A stretch of 64,000 nucleotides of DNA from Brasenia schreberi (Eukaryota > Streptophyta > Magnoliopsida > Nymphaeales > Cabombaceae), in NCBI GenBank assembly GCA_036023115.1, contig JAYKKT010000061.1, positions 14,839,001-14,903,000 on the forward strand, in the 5' to 3' direction. Below, one piece after another: positions 44,842 to 57,040 of the stretch; positions within the stretch are counted from its first letter, which is position 1; each line of letters opens with the position of its first letter. The notes under the pieces were generated by a model. That model ran no database searches. It saw only the letters and a program-made list of their open reading frames with translations, and was not told where the DNA came from. Both the position numbers and the translations under genes were made by a program.

Positions 44842-46836
44842 TGTAGCGGGTTAGACAATTTGGATCTAGACCCACCTGAACAAGAAGTAGTAATGCTCGA
44901 TTGTTACTGCATAGAGTCTTGTTACACAACAAGACAACAATGACAACCCCATTGCTGTCAATGCGGGATCATTACTGGTTCTGAAAGGCCTTTAAAGGGG
45001 CCTCCATGGTAGGCAACATCAAGATGGACTGGGCAAGCCATGAGAACACTGAGCATCATCAAGGTAGAATAAAGGGTTTTGGGTTGGGTTAAAGCACTAA
45101 GGTAGAACAAAGGGTTTTGGTAGATTCGGGTAAGTCGTGGGTATCGATTTGTACCGAAAACAATTCTGATTCACCGGATTTTCACAAATTTTGCAACATC
45201 TTGTTCATACAGTTTTTCAGCCAAAATGACACCACTAGAGACCGATGCTAGACTAAAATGGAAAAGGAGGAGCAGGTTGTCGGTTGGAGACCATCGTCGG
45301 CCTTAGTCATCAATGGAAACTGGCGAAATCGATGTTGGAAAATCAAAGGAATTGACCCCTTTGGGTGTGTCTCATTTCCGTGTCATGTCCGAAATTCTTT
45401 AAACTAACACAAATTCATGTCGTGTACTCATGTCACATGTTAAGAAATCAAAAAGAGGTTTTGTGTTGGAAATGGGTTAGGTTTGGGTTGGATCTTGAAA
45501 TGAATTATATGTTAAAAACAGGACTCGTGTCAGTAGTTGTAGGTTTTGTTTTGATATAATAACATAGGTTACCTACTATGTCACTCAGTTTGGATCAAAT
45601 ATGGATCCAGATATCAATTTAAATCTAGGATAACTTAAACATATCAAAATTGGGTTTGGGTGATTTTTAGAGTCATTTAAGATCCAATTTGGATATGATT
45701 TATTACCTTAGATTCATAGTTAAATAAATTTTAATATTTTAATTATTTATAATTGTTTAGAGATTAAATTTGGAGGATTTAATGATGATAAAGTTGCCCA
45801 ACAGTTTGGAGATTGGATCTTAGTGCTCCTTTAGGTAGAGAGTTATGCATTCTTTTTTACATAATCAAGCTAGAAGTGATTTTCTTGTTTTAGATGGATT
45901 TAAATATGCATAATTGATAAATATTTTATTGATGTTTATGAAATGATGATCGTAATTATGGGTTATTTGATATGCTTTTGAAATAGAACGTGTTTATGAC
46001 ATTGATTGATAAAGAGCATATTTTGATATGCATGTGTTGTATGAACATGATATTTTGATTTGTAAATGTGATGAACTATAATTGGTTTTGAAAATATAAT
46101 GATGTGTGAATATATGAGTCATACTTATATAGGTTGTGTGGGGTCTCTAGAGATTTATAGCTTATTCGGGTGATCCGGCTTGGGGCGAATATAGGGTGTG
46201 TTCCCGAATACTCTATCGTGAGGTCTGCATGATTACCGTTATAGACGGGGTTATTGAGGTAACGTTAGGTAGGACTGAATGACTCTCGTAGCCTTTGGGA
46301 CAGACACAATATGGACCGTAATTATTGTAACCAATGATGTTATATGCATGTGTGTGAATGTGAAAGTATAAATTTGATATCATGATTTAAAATAAAACTA
46401 TGATTTGTTATGAAACGATTGTGAAATTATGCATGTTATTAGTATAATTTCTCTTTAAAGATGTTTAACCTTGCTACTAAGCTATGTGTAGGAACTCACC
46501 CTATTATTTTACAGTTTATCCTCAAGCTAGTACTTCGAAGGCATACGAAGCAGAGTAGGAGTTGCATAAAGCTACATTTTTACTTTAGATAGTATGATAC
46601 GTGTTACATGATTTAGAAAATCTTGTTATTCGGATTTATTATCAAGTAGGCCCCACACTATTTTGGGCATATTGTTTAGAACTTTGATATGAATATTTAT
46701 TTCAATTAGATATTTTATTGAGTTAAATTAAATCAATATTGTATTTGACTACTACTCACCATTGCACTAGGGTGAGAGGCGGCTACATGACATCAACTTG
46801 GGTCGGGTCATGGTCGTGACCCGAGCGGATATGACA
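44842..46836 (+). repeat. 5' LTR of gag-only element
   Basis: 1995 bases, TGTAGC...ATGACA. Parallel in order with the 3' LTR at 105-2228 (gaaaggcctttaaaggggcctccatgg, gatccggcttggggcgaata, ctactaagctatgtg, ttttacag) but with many differences. Confidence 0.85.
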
Positions 46837-46839
46837 ACT

Positions 46840-46852
46840 TGGTATCATAGCC
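46840..46852 (+). promoter_or_regulatory. Primer-binding site of gag-only element
   Basis: TGGTATCATAGCC, three bases after the LTR end; matches the initiator tRNA-Met 3' complement with one change. It has the same sequence as the copia-2 site. Confidence 0.88.
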
Positions 46853-46999
46853 TATGGTTATTAAAGTATATTTAATAGCGAGTTAATTATTAAAATATAA
46901 TATCATATTTATTTGTAGGACTCTAAAGGGTTGTGTTTGAACTTAATTCACAGCGTTATGCGTGACACTAATAAGAAAATGTAGTCGTACGAATCTGCT

Positions 47000-47680
47000 G
47001 TGGCAGTTGAGGCACTATCAGCAACACCTCAAGGACCTACGATGCCACCACATATTCTACTTATACAAGGTGGTCAGGATGTTGCAACAATGCTTGATCA
47101 GATGATAAGTTTACTGCAACATGTTCTAAGAGAATCTACCATGATAATACAACACTTGACAAAGAATGGGTGTAAAGAGTTTAAGAAAGTAGTTACAAAT
47201 CCCTTGAAACCTTATGAGTTAATTGATAAACTGGAGAATGCTTTTTATATACTTGCTCATACCGATGAGGAGAAGAGGGTACAGTTGATGTCTAGCATGT
47301 TCGAAAGAAATGCAAAACAATGGTGGAGAGCACAGAAAGGGACACATGACACTCCTTGGACTTGGGAGGCATTTAAGAAGGCATTTTTCTATCATTTCTT
47401 TTCTCATGATGATTGGATGCACCTACCAACTAAGTTTAATTAATTGCAAAAAGACTATTTGATAGTGAGAGAATATACAAATTAGTTCTTAAGATTGTCG
47501 TAGTTTGACCTTAATATGGTAATTCCTAAGGCACAAACAAATAAGTATTTCTAAAGACCTTTTAATCTGATCCATAAGTCATTGAGTGGGAGGATATATA
47601 TAGACATTGACAAGTTGCAATTTGTTGCTATTCATGTAGAGACAAATATGCTACATTATAAGGGTAAGAAGAAGCCAACA
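47000..47680 (+). pseudogene. Retrotransposon gag remnant
   Basis: The open frame 47000-47443 has the Retrotrans_gag core (PF03732): EEKRVQLMSSMFERNAKQWW (about residues 90-110) and TWEAFKKAFFYHFF (family TWxxFxxxFxxxYFP). Past a TAA at 47441 the similarity continues: VREYTN (family VxEYxxxF), FLRLS, and KSLSGRIYIDIDKLQFVAIHV. Gag would form the particle. A possible upstream start at 46957 is closed by a stop at 46981. No zinc knuckle or pol follows; the internal region ends at the polypurine tract 90 bases later. Confidence 0.8.
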
Positions 47681-47769
47681 AAAAGAGTTTTCATAGCTCA
47701 CATGAAGGCGCGAATAAGAGTAAACCAGACCAAACTCAAAAGTGAACTAACAGAGAACATAATTTCTTT

Positions 47770-47781
47770 AAGGGGGTAGAA
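47770..47781 (+). promoter_or_regulatory. Polypurine tract of gag-only element
   Basis: aagggggtagaa immediately before the TGTAGC start of the 3' LTR; same as 93-104. Confidence 0.75.
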
Positions 47782-49116
47782 TGTAGCTGGTCAGGCAATC
47801 TAGACCCGCTTGGACAAGAAGCAGTAATGCTCAAGCGTTATTGCATAAAGTCTTGCTGCACAACAAAACAACAATGGCAACCCCATTGTTATCAATGCGG
47901 GACCGTTATTGGTTTTGAAAGGCCTTTAAAGGGGCCTCCATGGTGGGCAATGTCAAAACAGCATGGGCAAGCCACAAGAATGCTGAGCATCGTTGAGAAA
48001 CCGGTCAGAATCTGCTAAGTTCCTAACTATTTCTTAGATTTTTGTTTTTTCTATTTTTATAAAAAACACTGGTTGATGATCGCCGTTTTGGGCATGGGTC
48101 GAAGTATTGAAGTAGAACAAAGGGTTTTGTTCGGTTTGTGTAAGTTGTGGTTGTCAATTTGGCCGAGAAAATTTTTTGATTCGTTGGATTTCTCCAATTT
48201 TTGCATCTTGTTTCATAGAGTTTTTCGGCCGAAACAATACCGTCGACAATAGATAGTGGACCAGATTGGAAGAAGAGGAGTAGGCGGTTGATTGGGACCA
48301 TCGCTGGCCTTATTCATCACCGGAAATCGGCGAAATTTATGTCGAAAAACCAAGGGACCCGACCCCTCTTGGGCATGTCCCGTTTTCGTGTCGTGTCATA
48401 TCCAAATTTTTTTGAACCAACACGGATTCATATCGTGTTCTTAAAGATTCGATTTGGATACAGTTTGTTGCGTTAGATTCATACTTAAATAAATTTTAAT
48501 ATTTTAATTATTTATAACTATTGAGAGATTAAAATTAGAGGATTTAGCCTTGTCAATCCCTCTTATAGTATTTCATTTTTTCACACCTAAAACACTTGAC
48601 TCGAGAAGCATTTTTCTGCGTTTTCTTAAAAGATTGACCACCCTTTTTACTATTTTTGTCAAACCTTTTATTTAGTTTATTTCTTCTTTGGTTGGCTCTG
48701 GAGTTGGACCCTACCTCATCTTATACTATTAGCATTTTTTTCTTCTGTTTTTGTTCATATATTTTTATTCGATTACTAGTTTGAGGGGCAATTGAGAAAG
48801 GTTTATTTCAGGTCCTAGTCTAAGAGAAAGAGTGACCATGTTCCAAGATTGGGGAGAATGTTCAGTATTGTGGATATTTGCATTGGTTCTAGGATGAATA
48901 ATTTGGTTACAGTTAAATCTCTTGTCATTACTAGTATATAGTTCATATGTTCCATTATATTATCTTCTTTCATTTTATAGTGTCATATTTAGCTATTATT
49001 AAATCAAATAGCTCTTTTGCGGTCTCATTTCTTCAAAAATCCTAATTAGATAATCCTCCGTGTATGTTAACATGAATGTTCTTCTTATTGTTTCATATCT
49101 TAGAAATATTTTATAC

Positions 49117-49135
49117 ATTTATTTGTATTGTTTTA
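49117..49135. other. Empty LINE insertion site
   Basis: atttatttgtattgtttta continues straight into tggcattaagaggtgg. It corresponds to the 19-base sequence duplicated around the LINE in copy A, with two base differences. Confidence 0.9.
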
Positions 49136-50562
49136 TGGCATTAAGAGGTGGCGAATATATTGTTTCCTTTAATACATACTCTACACCTTCAAGTGTAAGA
49201 GCCAACAGGATTCTCCTCTTTCATGTTTGAAAATTTAGACCATTTAATTATTTGTTTTTGCAAATTCAGATACACATATTCCTGAATTCATTTTTATGTA
49301 TTTCATAAAATTAACAATTAGACAGCCTAGTAGGAAAATATTTACCAAGCAATAAGCAACAAACAGCAAATGTTTACCTAAAAAAATATATAATATCCAA
49401 CTACTGAATTTTAAATAACGCGTGTTACTTAAAACTAGTTTTATACAAGTTTTAAGTATCATTATTGAGTTTTTAATAACTTGATTCTATTATAGAATCA
49501 AACTAGAAACAAATTTGTAATTTTTCTAAAAAGCAATAATTTTTCCAAATACTAAGGGTAAAGCAATAATTTTATCTATTTATCCTGTTTTGTAATTTTC
49601 CAAAAAGACCAGAAATAGAGAAGAGACAAAATAATAAACTTGATATCTGATTTTTTGTGAAATTTGTTATTGATCAAGGGTAAATATGTAATTTTATCCT
49701 TCAGTCTGAATTATAATTTTTTAAAAAGATAAGTCCTTGTTTTTTAACATAGTGACATAATTGTGAACATTTTATTGGGTAAGGGCAAGAAGGTAATTCA
49801 ATATTTAGGTATTTCATAATTTCTATAAATAATCAAAGGACAATATAGTCTATTCACCTGTTTAAGGTAAAACTATATTTTTAATCGAAAATATCTAGAT
49901 ATTTTTATAATTTTACCTTGTAGCAACTCGTAGTTTTTGAAACCAGACCGGGGCAAAATGAACCTTTTAGTCCGTTGCCTCAGGTAGTTTTGTGAAAACT
50001 GTTGGCGATTTCGAAAAACCAAAAGCAGTTTCAGAAAATCACTCTTTCTACCCACGATTTTTCAAAACTGGTGGGCGGTTTCCTGGGGGATATAAAAGGG
50101 AGGAGAGGGAGAGGGAGGGAGTTATACAGGAGGCTTCGCCTCTCCCCTGCGTGACCTGGGTTCTCCTTCTAGCTGGCTTGGGTTTTTCCCATTGGCCGAC
50201 ATTGGTTCTCCCTTCGACTGGCCTAACCTCTATTTCTCTTTTGTCGGTTTAGTGTGTTCTTTTTTGCCTTGGCTGATCCCGATTTGATTTTTCGGTTAGG
50301 TCACAATATGTGGTTTATGACAATTTTTTCTGGCGAAAAAGAGGGTATTCTCTTCTTCAGATTCCTCTTCTTCTTCACTTTTTTTTGTTTCCCCTTAATG
50401 CACAAAACTAATGGCATACTTTTTTTGGAGGATAAATGAGATCCTGATACCAATGTTGGCTAGCCTTCGGGGTTCCTTTTGTTGTTCCTGTGATGATTCC
50501 AACAATAACTTTGGTGCAGTTTCCAAGCGGAAGTAGATCAAGAGCAAAAATTTCAGGTATGG

Positions 50563-50684
50563 ATTAAAAGAGGTAGAGGACAACGACAAAAGTGTTGGAA
50601 AGAAACAATAAAGAATGATCTAGCTTATTGTGAGTTAACAGATAACATAGCACATGATAAAGCTCTCCAAAAACAAAGAATCAA
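50563..50684 (+). mobile_element. LINE 3' fragment in copia LTR, copy B
   Basis: Same insertion as 8789-8956, starting ttaaaagaggtagagg. The last part with the TTG tail is removed by the deletion that joins it to aacaaatcgg. Confidence 0.8.
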
Positions 50685-50900
50685 CAAATCGGTTTTTACG
50701 GATTAACTCCCTATCCGTCTCCACATAAAATGGTTGGATTGCCAATATAACGGTTCGTGTGAAACTGCCCTGAATGGACATATCGACTTTACAGATTTCA
50801 AAGACGAAGTGTTGATAAAAGGTCACAACGATTGACAGCGATTGACACCGGGGGATACTGGAAGGACAAAGCACCTGACTGGTTTCTTACAATGTCATCA

Positions 50901-53609
50901 TCGTATCTTGTGAATGCAATCTTATCGGCATTTCCCTAACTTGGGAGTTGCCTAACTTCACTTCTGTTAAAAGTAAAAAATAATGATTTCAGCATTCAAG
51001 ACAGCTGAAATTTGAACAAACTAAAACAGTATCAAAGGACCAAGAGGGTGAAGTTGATTTTACCTCTCTGATGTTAGGACGAAGGACAGCGACCGCATTT
51101 ATTTTGATAAGGAAAAAAACGGCGACCAACTGGATTTGTTGGACAAAGCAATTGGGGCTATCATCCATTTTAAGATCTGATATTGTGATAAGATTAGGCT
51201 TTTCTTATACTAAATGCTTGCATGCCTTTGATTTGAAGGAGTAATCCACTTGGGCATGTTTCGACTTTGAAAGCCATGCACCTCAAAACCCAGATGTTCA
51301 AAATTACCCAGTTTAGAATCCACTGATCAATCTTTTTATAGCATGGCACCAATGACGTTTTATCCCAGCAGCTACAGTGTGTATGTGTGCATGTTAGGCT
51401 TCGGCCTGTCGTTGTGACCAGGAAAGAAAAAAAGAAAAGCAGCTGACACAAAGCACCAAGAGCGTAAGTTAGCTCAACTGGCAGGGTTTTCCGACTCATG
51501 CTGTGGTGTGAGTTGGATTCATGCATGCCCTTTGTGACAGAAAGAAACAAGCAGCTAACATAGAGAAGAATTGTAATACCACGGATCAAATTTAGATCCA
51601 CCAAACGTATTATAGTTCTCACTGAGAAGAATAACTTCTCTTTTGTTCCCAGCAGCAACCACTGCCTGTAGTGGCTGGAATCAATCCTGACAAATCTCAG
51701 TGAAACCCATCTATCGGCATCCCTGGTTCCCTTTTGATTTTTTGGTAATTTAGTGGCGTTCCGACTGTGATCTGACCACCATCGTAACCTATGTTAGCGA
51801 CATTGGATGAGTTTGGTTATACAATTTGGTCCCTCACATTTATGGTTGCCATTCTGGATCCAATAGGAGTTCCATTAGATCGTAGTTTGATTCGCCGGAT
51901 TTCTTATTGAATAAACTTTATTATTTTGCTATTTTATCTTTGTTTAGTAGATAAATCCGTGTCAGATTGTGAATAAAAGCTTGGATATGTGAGCTAGTTG
52001 TTGGATTTTGAGGCATTATGGTAGATGGATTCTCCTCTTTTCTCATGTTATCATTCTAGGGATAGTTTTACGTTGTGATGTCTTATAATTGATACCTGTT
52101 CTTATGATAAAAATATTATTTGATTATGACTTTAACTGACTTGGAAAATATTTATGTGCATGCATGCCAGGAGTCATGTAAGTTGAGTTTGTGCATGAAT
52201 ATTATTTTTGAAGATATCTTAAATATTGCTGAAAGGATATTTATGTCATCTATTGAGTATGAATCATGTGCTTGGTTAATAAGAATAAGAAAAACTAATT
52301 GAAATTAAAGGGTGTGTGTCTAGGGCACCTTAACATGATAGTTGTTGGATTGGCTAAGGTGGACAGTGGGTCTTGGTCGATGAGGAGGGCTTAACGAATC
52401 GCACACCCCTAGCCATACGGGGAGCCTAATTATCTAAACTTAAAGTTGTGTGCATGTGTGTGGATGATTGTGAATATCAATAACTATATTAATATTCATG
52501 ATGATTTGAATAGTTCCAAAATGGTGTATATTTATGAATATTAATAAGTATTTTGCATTCTTGTTTAAATTCTGCATACTTCCACTATGATATTATGGGG
52601 AGGTAGTCACCCACTAGACACGTTTCTTATGCTCGACCCAATTCATTTACATTTTACAGTTATTCCTAAAGCAAGTTTCTCGAGGCCGCTAGAGGTGAGT
52701 TGCAGTTGAATCGTACAGCAGAGTAGAAAAAGATAGTAGCGTTCATCTTCAACAAGATAACACTTATTTTATTTATTTATTTTGATTGGGACTTGTCATT
52801 GGATCCTAACAGGGGACTAAAGTTGATATAGTTTTAGATTTTGGGACATTTTATTTAATTAATTCTATTTAGTTTTAAACTAATTACACACACTAGCAAT
52901 TATTATATTCATTTATGATCATGCACGATGAGATTTGGCCATGTGACACAAGGCAATTGGTGGATTATGGGCTCTACCTAAGGCAATATTTTCTTTCTTC
53001 TCTCTCTCTCTCTATATAGAAAGAGAGAATGAAGATTTGGAGAACCATAAAAATAGAGAATCATAAAGAAACCATCATCTCCATGGTTTGATTGATATAA
53101 TTAATGGTAGAGATTTAAATTAAAAAGTAAATACTTTTTGTATGTTGCATTTAATGTACTTTGTGTTTATCATCTTAACTATTCATCTCAAAGATCAAAT
53201 AGTTATGATGGTGACTTGTGGTTCTCTAGTTTTATGGATTTCTTAAATATAGACTATATGTGTGTATGTATATAATATAGAAAACTAGTTCTTGCCTATC
53301 ATTGATGCTACTCACTTATGCTCAACCGTTGTTTTTCAGTAGTATGAGTATTATTTTAAAGGTTGTAGGAGATATTTGGAAAATAACAAAGAATAACCTT
53401 ATTACACTCATGTTATCGAAAAACAACTATTGAATATGAGTGAACAATATCAATTACACACAAATATAGAAGATCGGTTATAAGGATGCATGTGATAAGC
53501 AGTTGGTATAAAGTATCAAGCCTACTACAATAAATGTTCTAAAGTGGTGGACACTATTATATTTATCGTAGTGCGTCTCGTACTTTTACATTGTGAGTAC
53601 CAACTGACT

Positions 53610-53688
<79 letters not shown>

Positions 53689-56069
53689 GATCTGATCCAT
53701 TTCTAACATTGTTCACTATATCTATTTTTTACTTTTAAGGGTATGAATATAATTTACAAAGTTGTAATGGTCTTTGGAAAAATATCAATGACAACTAAAT
53801 TATGCTCTTGTCTCTTAAAAAGTAAAAAAGACTATAAGTGAGCAGTGTTACAGTGGATAGGATCCATTCAATATGTACACATTTTATATCTATATAGTGT
53901 GTGTGCGTGTGCATGCATATGTGTGTGATGTGAATTTATGTGCATGTATGTAAGATAGGATGGTTATCCCCAAGTCCTCAATAATTGAAACTTCATGCGA
54001 TCTTAATTAGTCAGAACCTATGATCTCCAAAAGCTTGCTATTGACCAAGTTGGCTTTTGACAGTTAAGAGCCATGATAGCTGCACAATTAATTCGATTAG
54101 GATGGGGTAGCTCAGGTTTCTTTTTCCCTATGAAAAATAAGTTTTATTTTTTGTTTTTGGGAGAATTTGGATGCCTATAACAAACAAGGCTTTGCTTTTT
54201 ATTTCCCCTCACTTTTATCACTCTATGCATGAAGTAGATTGTCATTGTCCAACTTATTAATGGTCATCAATCATGCTGATCAGGACTCTAGCAAATCGAA
54301 CAGAGAACCACTTTCAAGATTTTTTCATACATGTGGCTGGCAATCAAGTACAGCCTTGCCTACACATCCATGATATAATTAATAAAAAAAACTTGGTAGC
54401 ATGATGAACATAATTAATTTCAGCCTTTCTCTTTTTCAAGGGAGAGGCTGCAGCCAGATGCACACCACGGTATCACACTCCCCTAGCGAAGTGTGCTTTT
54501 GCTCGTTGTGCTAACAACACATATTAAGAACCTCATCTTGAGGCTTATTCGAATCAGGCATATAAAACAAGCTTGTGTGATGCATGCACTAAGATTTGGG
54601 TGGCCACCAAAGATTGGTTTGGCCTTACACGTATGGAGACAGCTCAGCGTATGAAAAGGATAACAATAACTCACCTGCAAGCTGACCACCCTGCGCTTGG
54701 CACTTATCGCACCATTAAATAATAGTGTCTCTTCTTTTGATTCATCTTGGATTTGGACCCGGGAGGTTGATGATAACTGGGTTGTCTTCTACTTTCTCTT
54801 CCATATTATGTTTTCCTTAGGTTAGCTTACAGAAGAAAGAAAAGAAAATCCTCTAGAAAGCCATGCTCTTTTTGTTATTTAATGCGTTACCACTAGCGTG
54901 AATTATTTTTTCTTCAGGTAATTGGGTTTTATGAGCAATAGAAAAACCACATCAGACTATATCTATCATATTATAAATGACTTCCTACCGGGGGAGATTT
55001 ATCAAACATCCAGATGAATATCAAATCGAAATCCAGTTAGAAGAACTAGATAATAACATTTGATGTACAACTCTCAGGATTACCTCTGTATTTGGAGTCC
55101 CATCAAGGGAATTTTGGTCATCACATAAAATTTCATTGAACTTATTAAGTTTAATTTTATTAATTACTTCTAAATGTAACTAGATTCATATGCACTTAAC
55201 TATCATTGTTGAAATGCTTTCACGGATTTATGTATTCTAATAGGTTAGGATAAGTTCTCTATTGAGTTAGGACTCTTTTTAGAAGTTATTTTGCATAAAA
55301 TAGGACTTTAAGCACTTTTTATGTGGAGTCCATTGTCTTGGACGAAATTAAGATAGGAGATGTTCTCATTAATAAAGATATGTTGAGTTTTTATGTTTAA
55401 GATCATGAGTTTTTTCTCATTCTCTATCCTTCTATTTTTTTCTTCCCTATTCCTTGATTCTCTTTGTTGTCGCCTAACTAACTGCTAAACTCTAGTAGAA
55501 AATCCGTAACCTACTAGAATGAATTGGAGTGTAGGGATATATTGGAGAACTTTCACCCTCGTTGTCAAGGGAGAGGCATGGATAAGGCTTTAGGCAGTGG
55601 AATGGGTCTCCAGGAAATGGACTGGTGGTATCTCGATTGCCAATGGGATTACATGTGCTCGAGAATGTGTTGAGCTAAGTTACTACTAGTCTTAGGAAAG
55701 AGAAACTAAGGAAAAGTAAAGGAATACGAATTGTGATTATATTTTGATACCTTGTTTTTTATTACAAGTATTATTTTTAGACTTTCATCAAAACAACAAA
55801 GTATGATATTTCCGATAACTCCTCACTATGTGTTAATATCATTAGTTTGCTACTACATCAATTGGAATGTACTAACTGACTTGACCATCCATATATATCA
55901 TGTTGCCTGAATTTTATTTGATCTTGACCCACAACTAGTCAGTTGTACATTGATTGGGTGAATAAGGTTAGGAATTAGAAATGCTACCTCTAGATGCAAC
56001 GGGCATCCACAACCTTATGATGTTGTTTTGCTTGGTCATACGGTTTGATGACTACCTTCTTTATTCTTT
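50901..56069. other. Copy B of the unassigned region (9359-14059)
   Basis: Contains the counterpart ORF (51194-51658, minus), the tRNA-like motif (51461-51532), the LTR-like segment (about 51840-52990, including 230 bases lost in A), the TA microsatellite (53614-53685) and 247 bases (about 54010-54256) absent from A. No gene recognised. Confidence 0.45.
53614..53685. repeat. TA microsatellite, copy B
   Basis: About 36 TA units, longer than the 24 in copy A. Confidence 0.95.
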
Positions 56070-56850
56070 CTTATTCTTCTGGATTTTCAGCACAATCGCT
56101 TTCAATTGTCTTTTGGAATAATGTTGCCCACCATTGTGGATGTACTAGTGATCATGGGTCTTCCAATTGATGGCATTGATCATATGTCTAGTTGTTCATA
56201 ACTTCAATTATAGTAAGCTTGCTTTACATCTTTATTGAGACAACTTCATCCGTCATTATATAGGTATTAGAACCGCAATAGATGAACAACACTATTTCTT
56301 TTTATTGTTATGGTTTTGTCATTTTGTTGCCTATGTTCTTGAAACCAAAGTCAATGGTTTGGTACAAAATTGTTACTTGCCCCCTATTTTTTGGCTATGG
56401 TTTACCATTTGGACAATTATGCTCTCAAAGTTCTTTGGCGTGGTAATACTACACAGCTGGTGGGATGTCTATTAGAGTTCCTTCAACTCTAGATTCATCT
56501 ATACTTTCTACAGTTTGGATTTATGCAATTTCCTTTCTAACAAATTATCATTGATATGTTAGGACATGCTTTAAGCCTCATTCCTCCAATCTTCATTCCT
56601 CCTATAGACATAATTGCTCAAGTTATGGTCTATCAATCATGATGATGCAATTTTTATTCTTCTGTATTTCAATTCTCCTATATCTCCATCTATGTTCATA
56701 TTTATGGAAGACCTTTGTAAATTTGGAATGTCGAAAGTCTTTTCTCCTTGATACTTATTTTGTGGTGCCTCCCCGTCATCCAAATTCAACCCAATCATTG
56801 ATAAAACCTATTTTCCTCATTGCATTGTTCATCAATTAGGGTTCCAGTAG
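56070..56850 (+). pseudogene. Plant mobile domain (PMD) relic, copy B
   Basis: Counterpart of 14060-14840. The hallmark (56112-56186) reads FGIMLPTIVDVLVIMGLP then IDGIDHM. The Gly after ID agrees with the family pattern GLPIxG, whereas copy A has Ser there, so B keeps the older state at that codon. The remaining pieces (EQHYFFLLLWFCHFV and the ALAPxxLA-like segment) are again in shifted frames with stops. Confidence 0.7.
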
Positions 56851-57040
56851 GACTTACCAGCCATCATAGAATTGTTGGTTGATGAGGATGATGAACAAGG
56901 AGTTCTCCTTCAATTGTTGGATTTATATCCTTGCACTCTAGAGACTCGAGATTTCTCTTCTTGGGGGGGGGGAAGGAGACTTCATGAGAATATGACAAAG
57001 GCTTCAATCAACCAACATCAATAAAGGCTTACATATTATG

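Larger units (their letters stand above)
44842..48556 (+). mobile_element. Gag-only Ty3-type LTR element (TR-GAG-like)
   Basis: 5' LTR 44842-46836, primer-binding site 46840-46852, internal region of only about 0.95 kb with a gag remnant, polypurine tract 47770-47781, then a 3' LTR from 47782 that is truncated at 48556 by a deletion. No protease, RT or integrase is present between the LTRs. This matches either the plant TR-GAG class of non-autonomous elements or an element with pol deleted. Inserted in copia-1 in opposite orientation. Its 3' end is duplicated at 1-2228. Confidence 0.85.
48557..50900 (-). mobile_element. Copia-1 gag end and 5' LTR, copy B
   Basis: Counterpart of 3469-9358 without the LINE. 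It begins at the deletion joint in the zinc knuckle region and contains the LINE-empty site (49117-49135), the AT-rich leader, TATAAAAG (50091), primer-binding site (50440-50452) and 5' LTR (50454-50900). The LTR holds a LINE fragment (50563-50684) and a deletion of the part equivalent to 8908-9140. Confidence 0.8.

Noticed and set aside
53525..53738. ORFs on both strands with long Tyr-Ile repeats
   Set aside because: Pure translation of a TA microsatellite; same for the Tyr-Ile/Glu-Arg ORF at 41837-42028.
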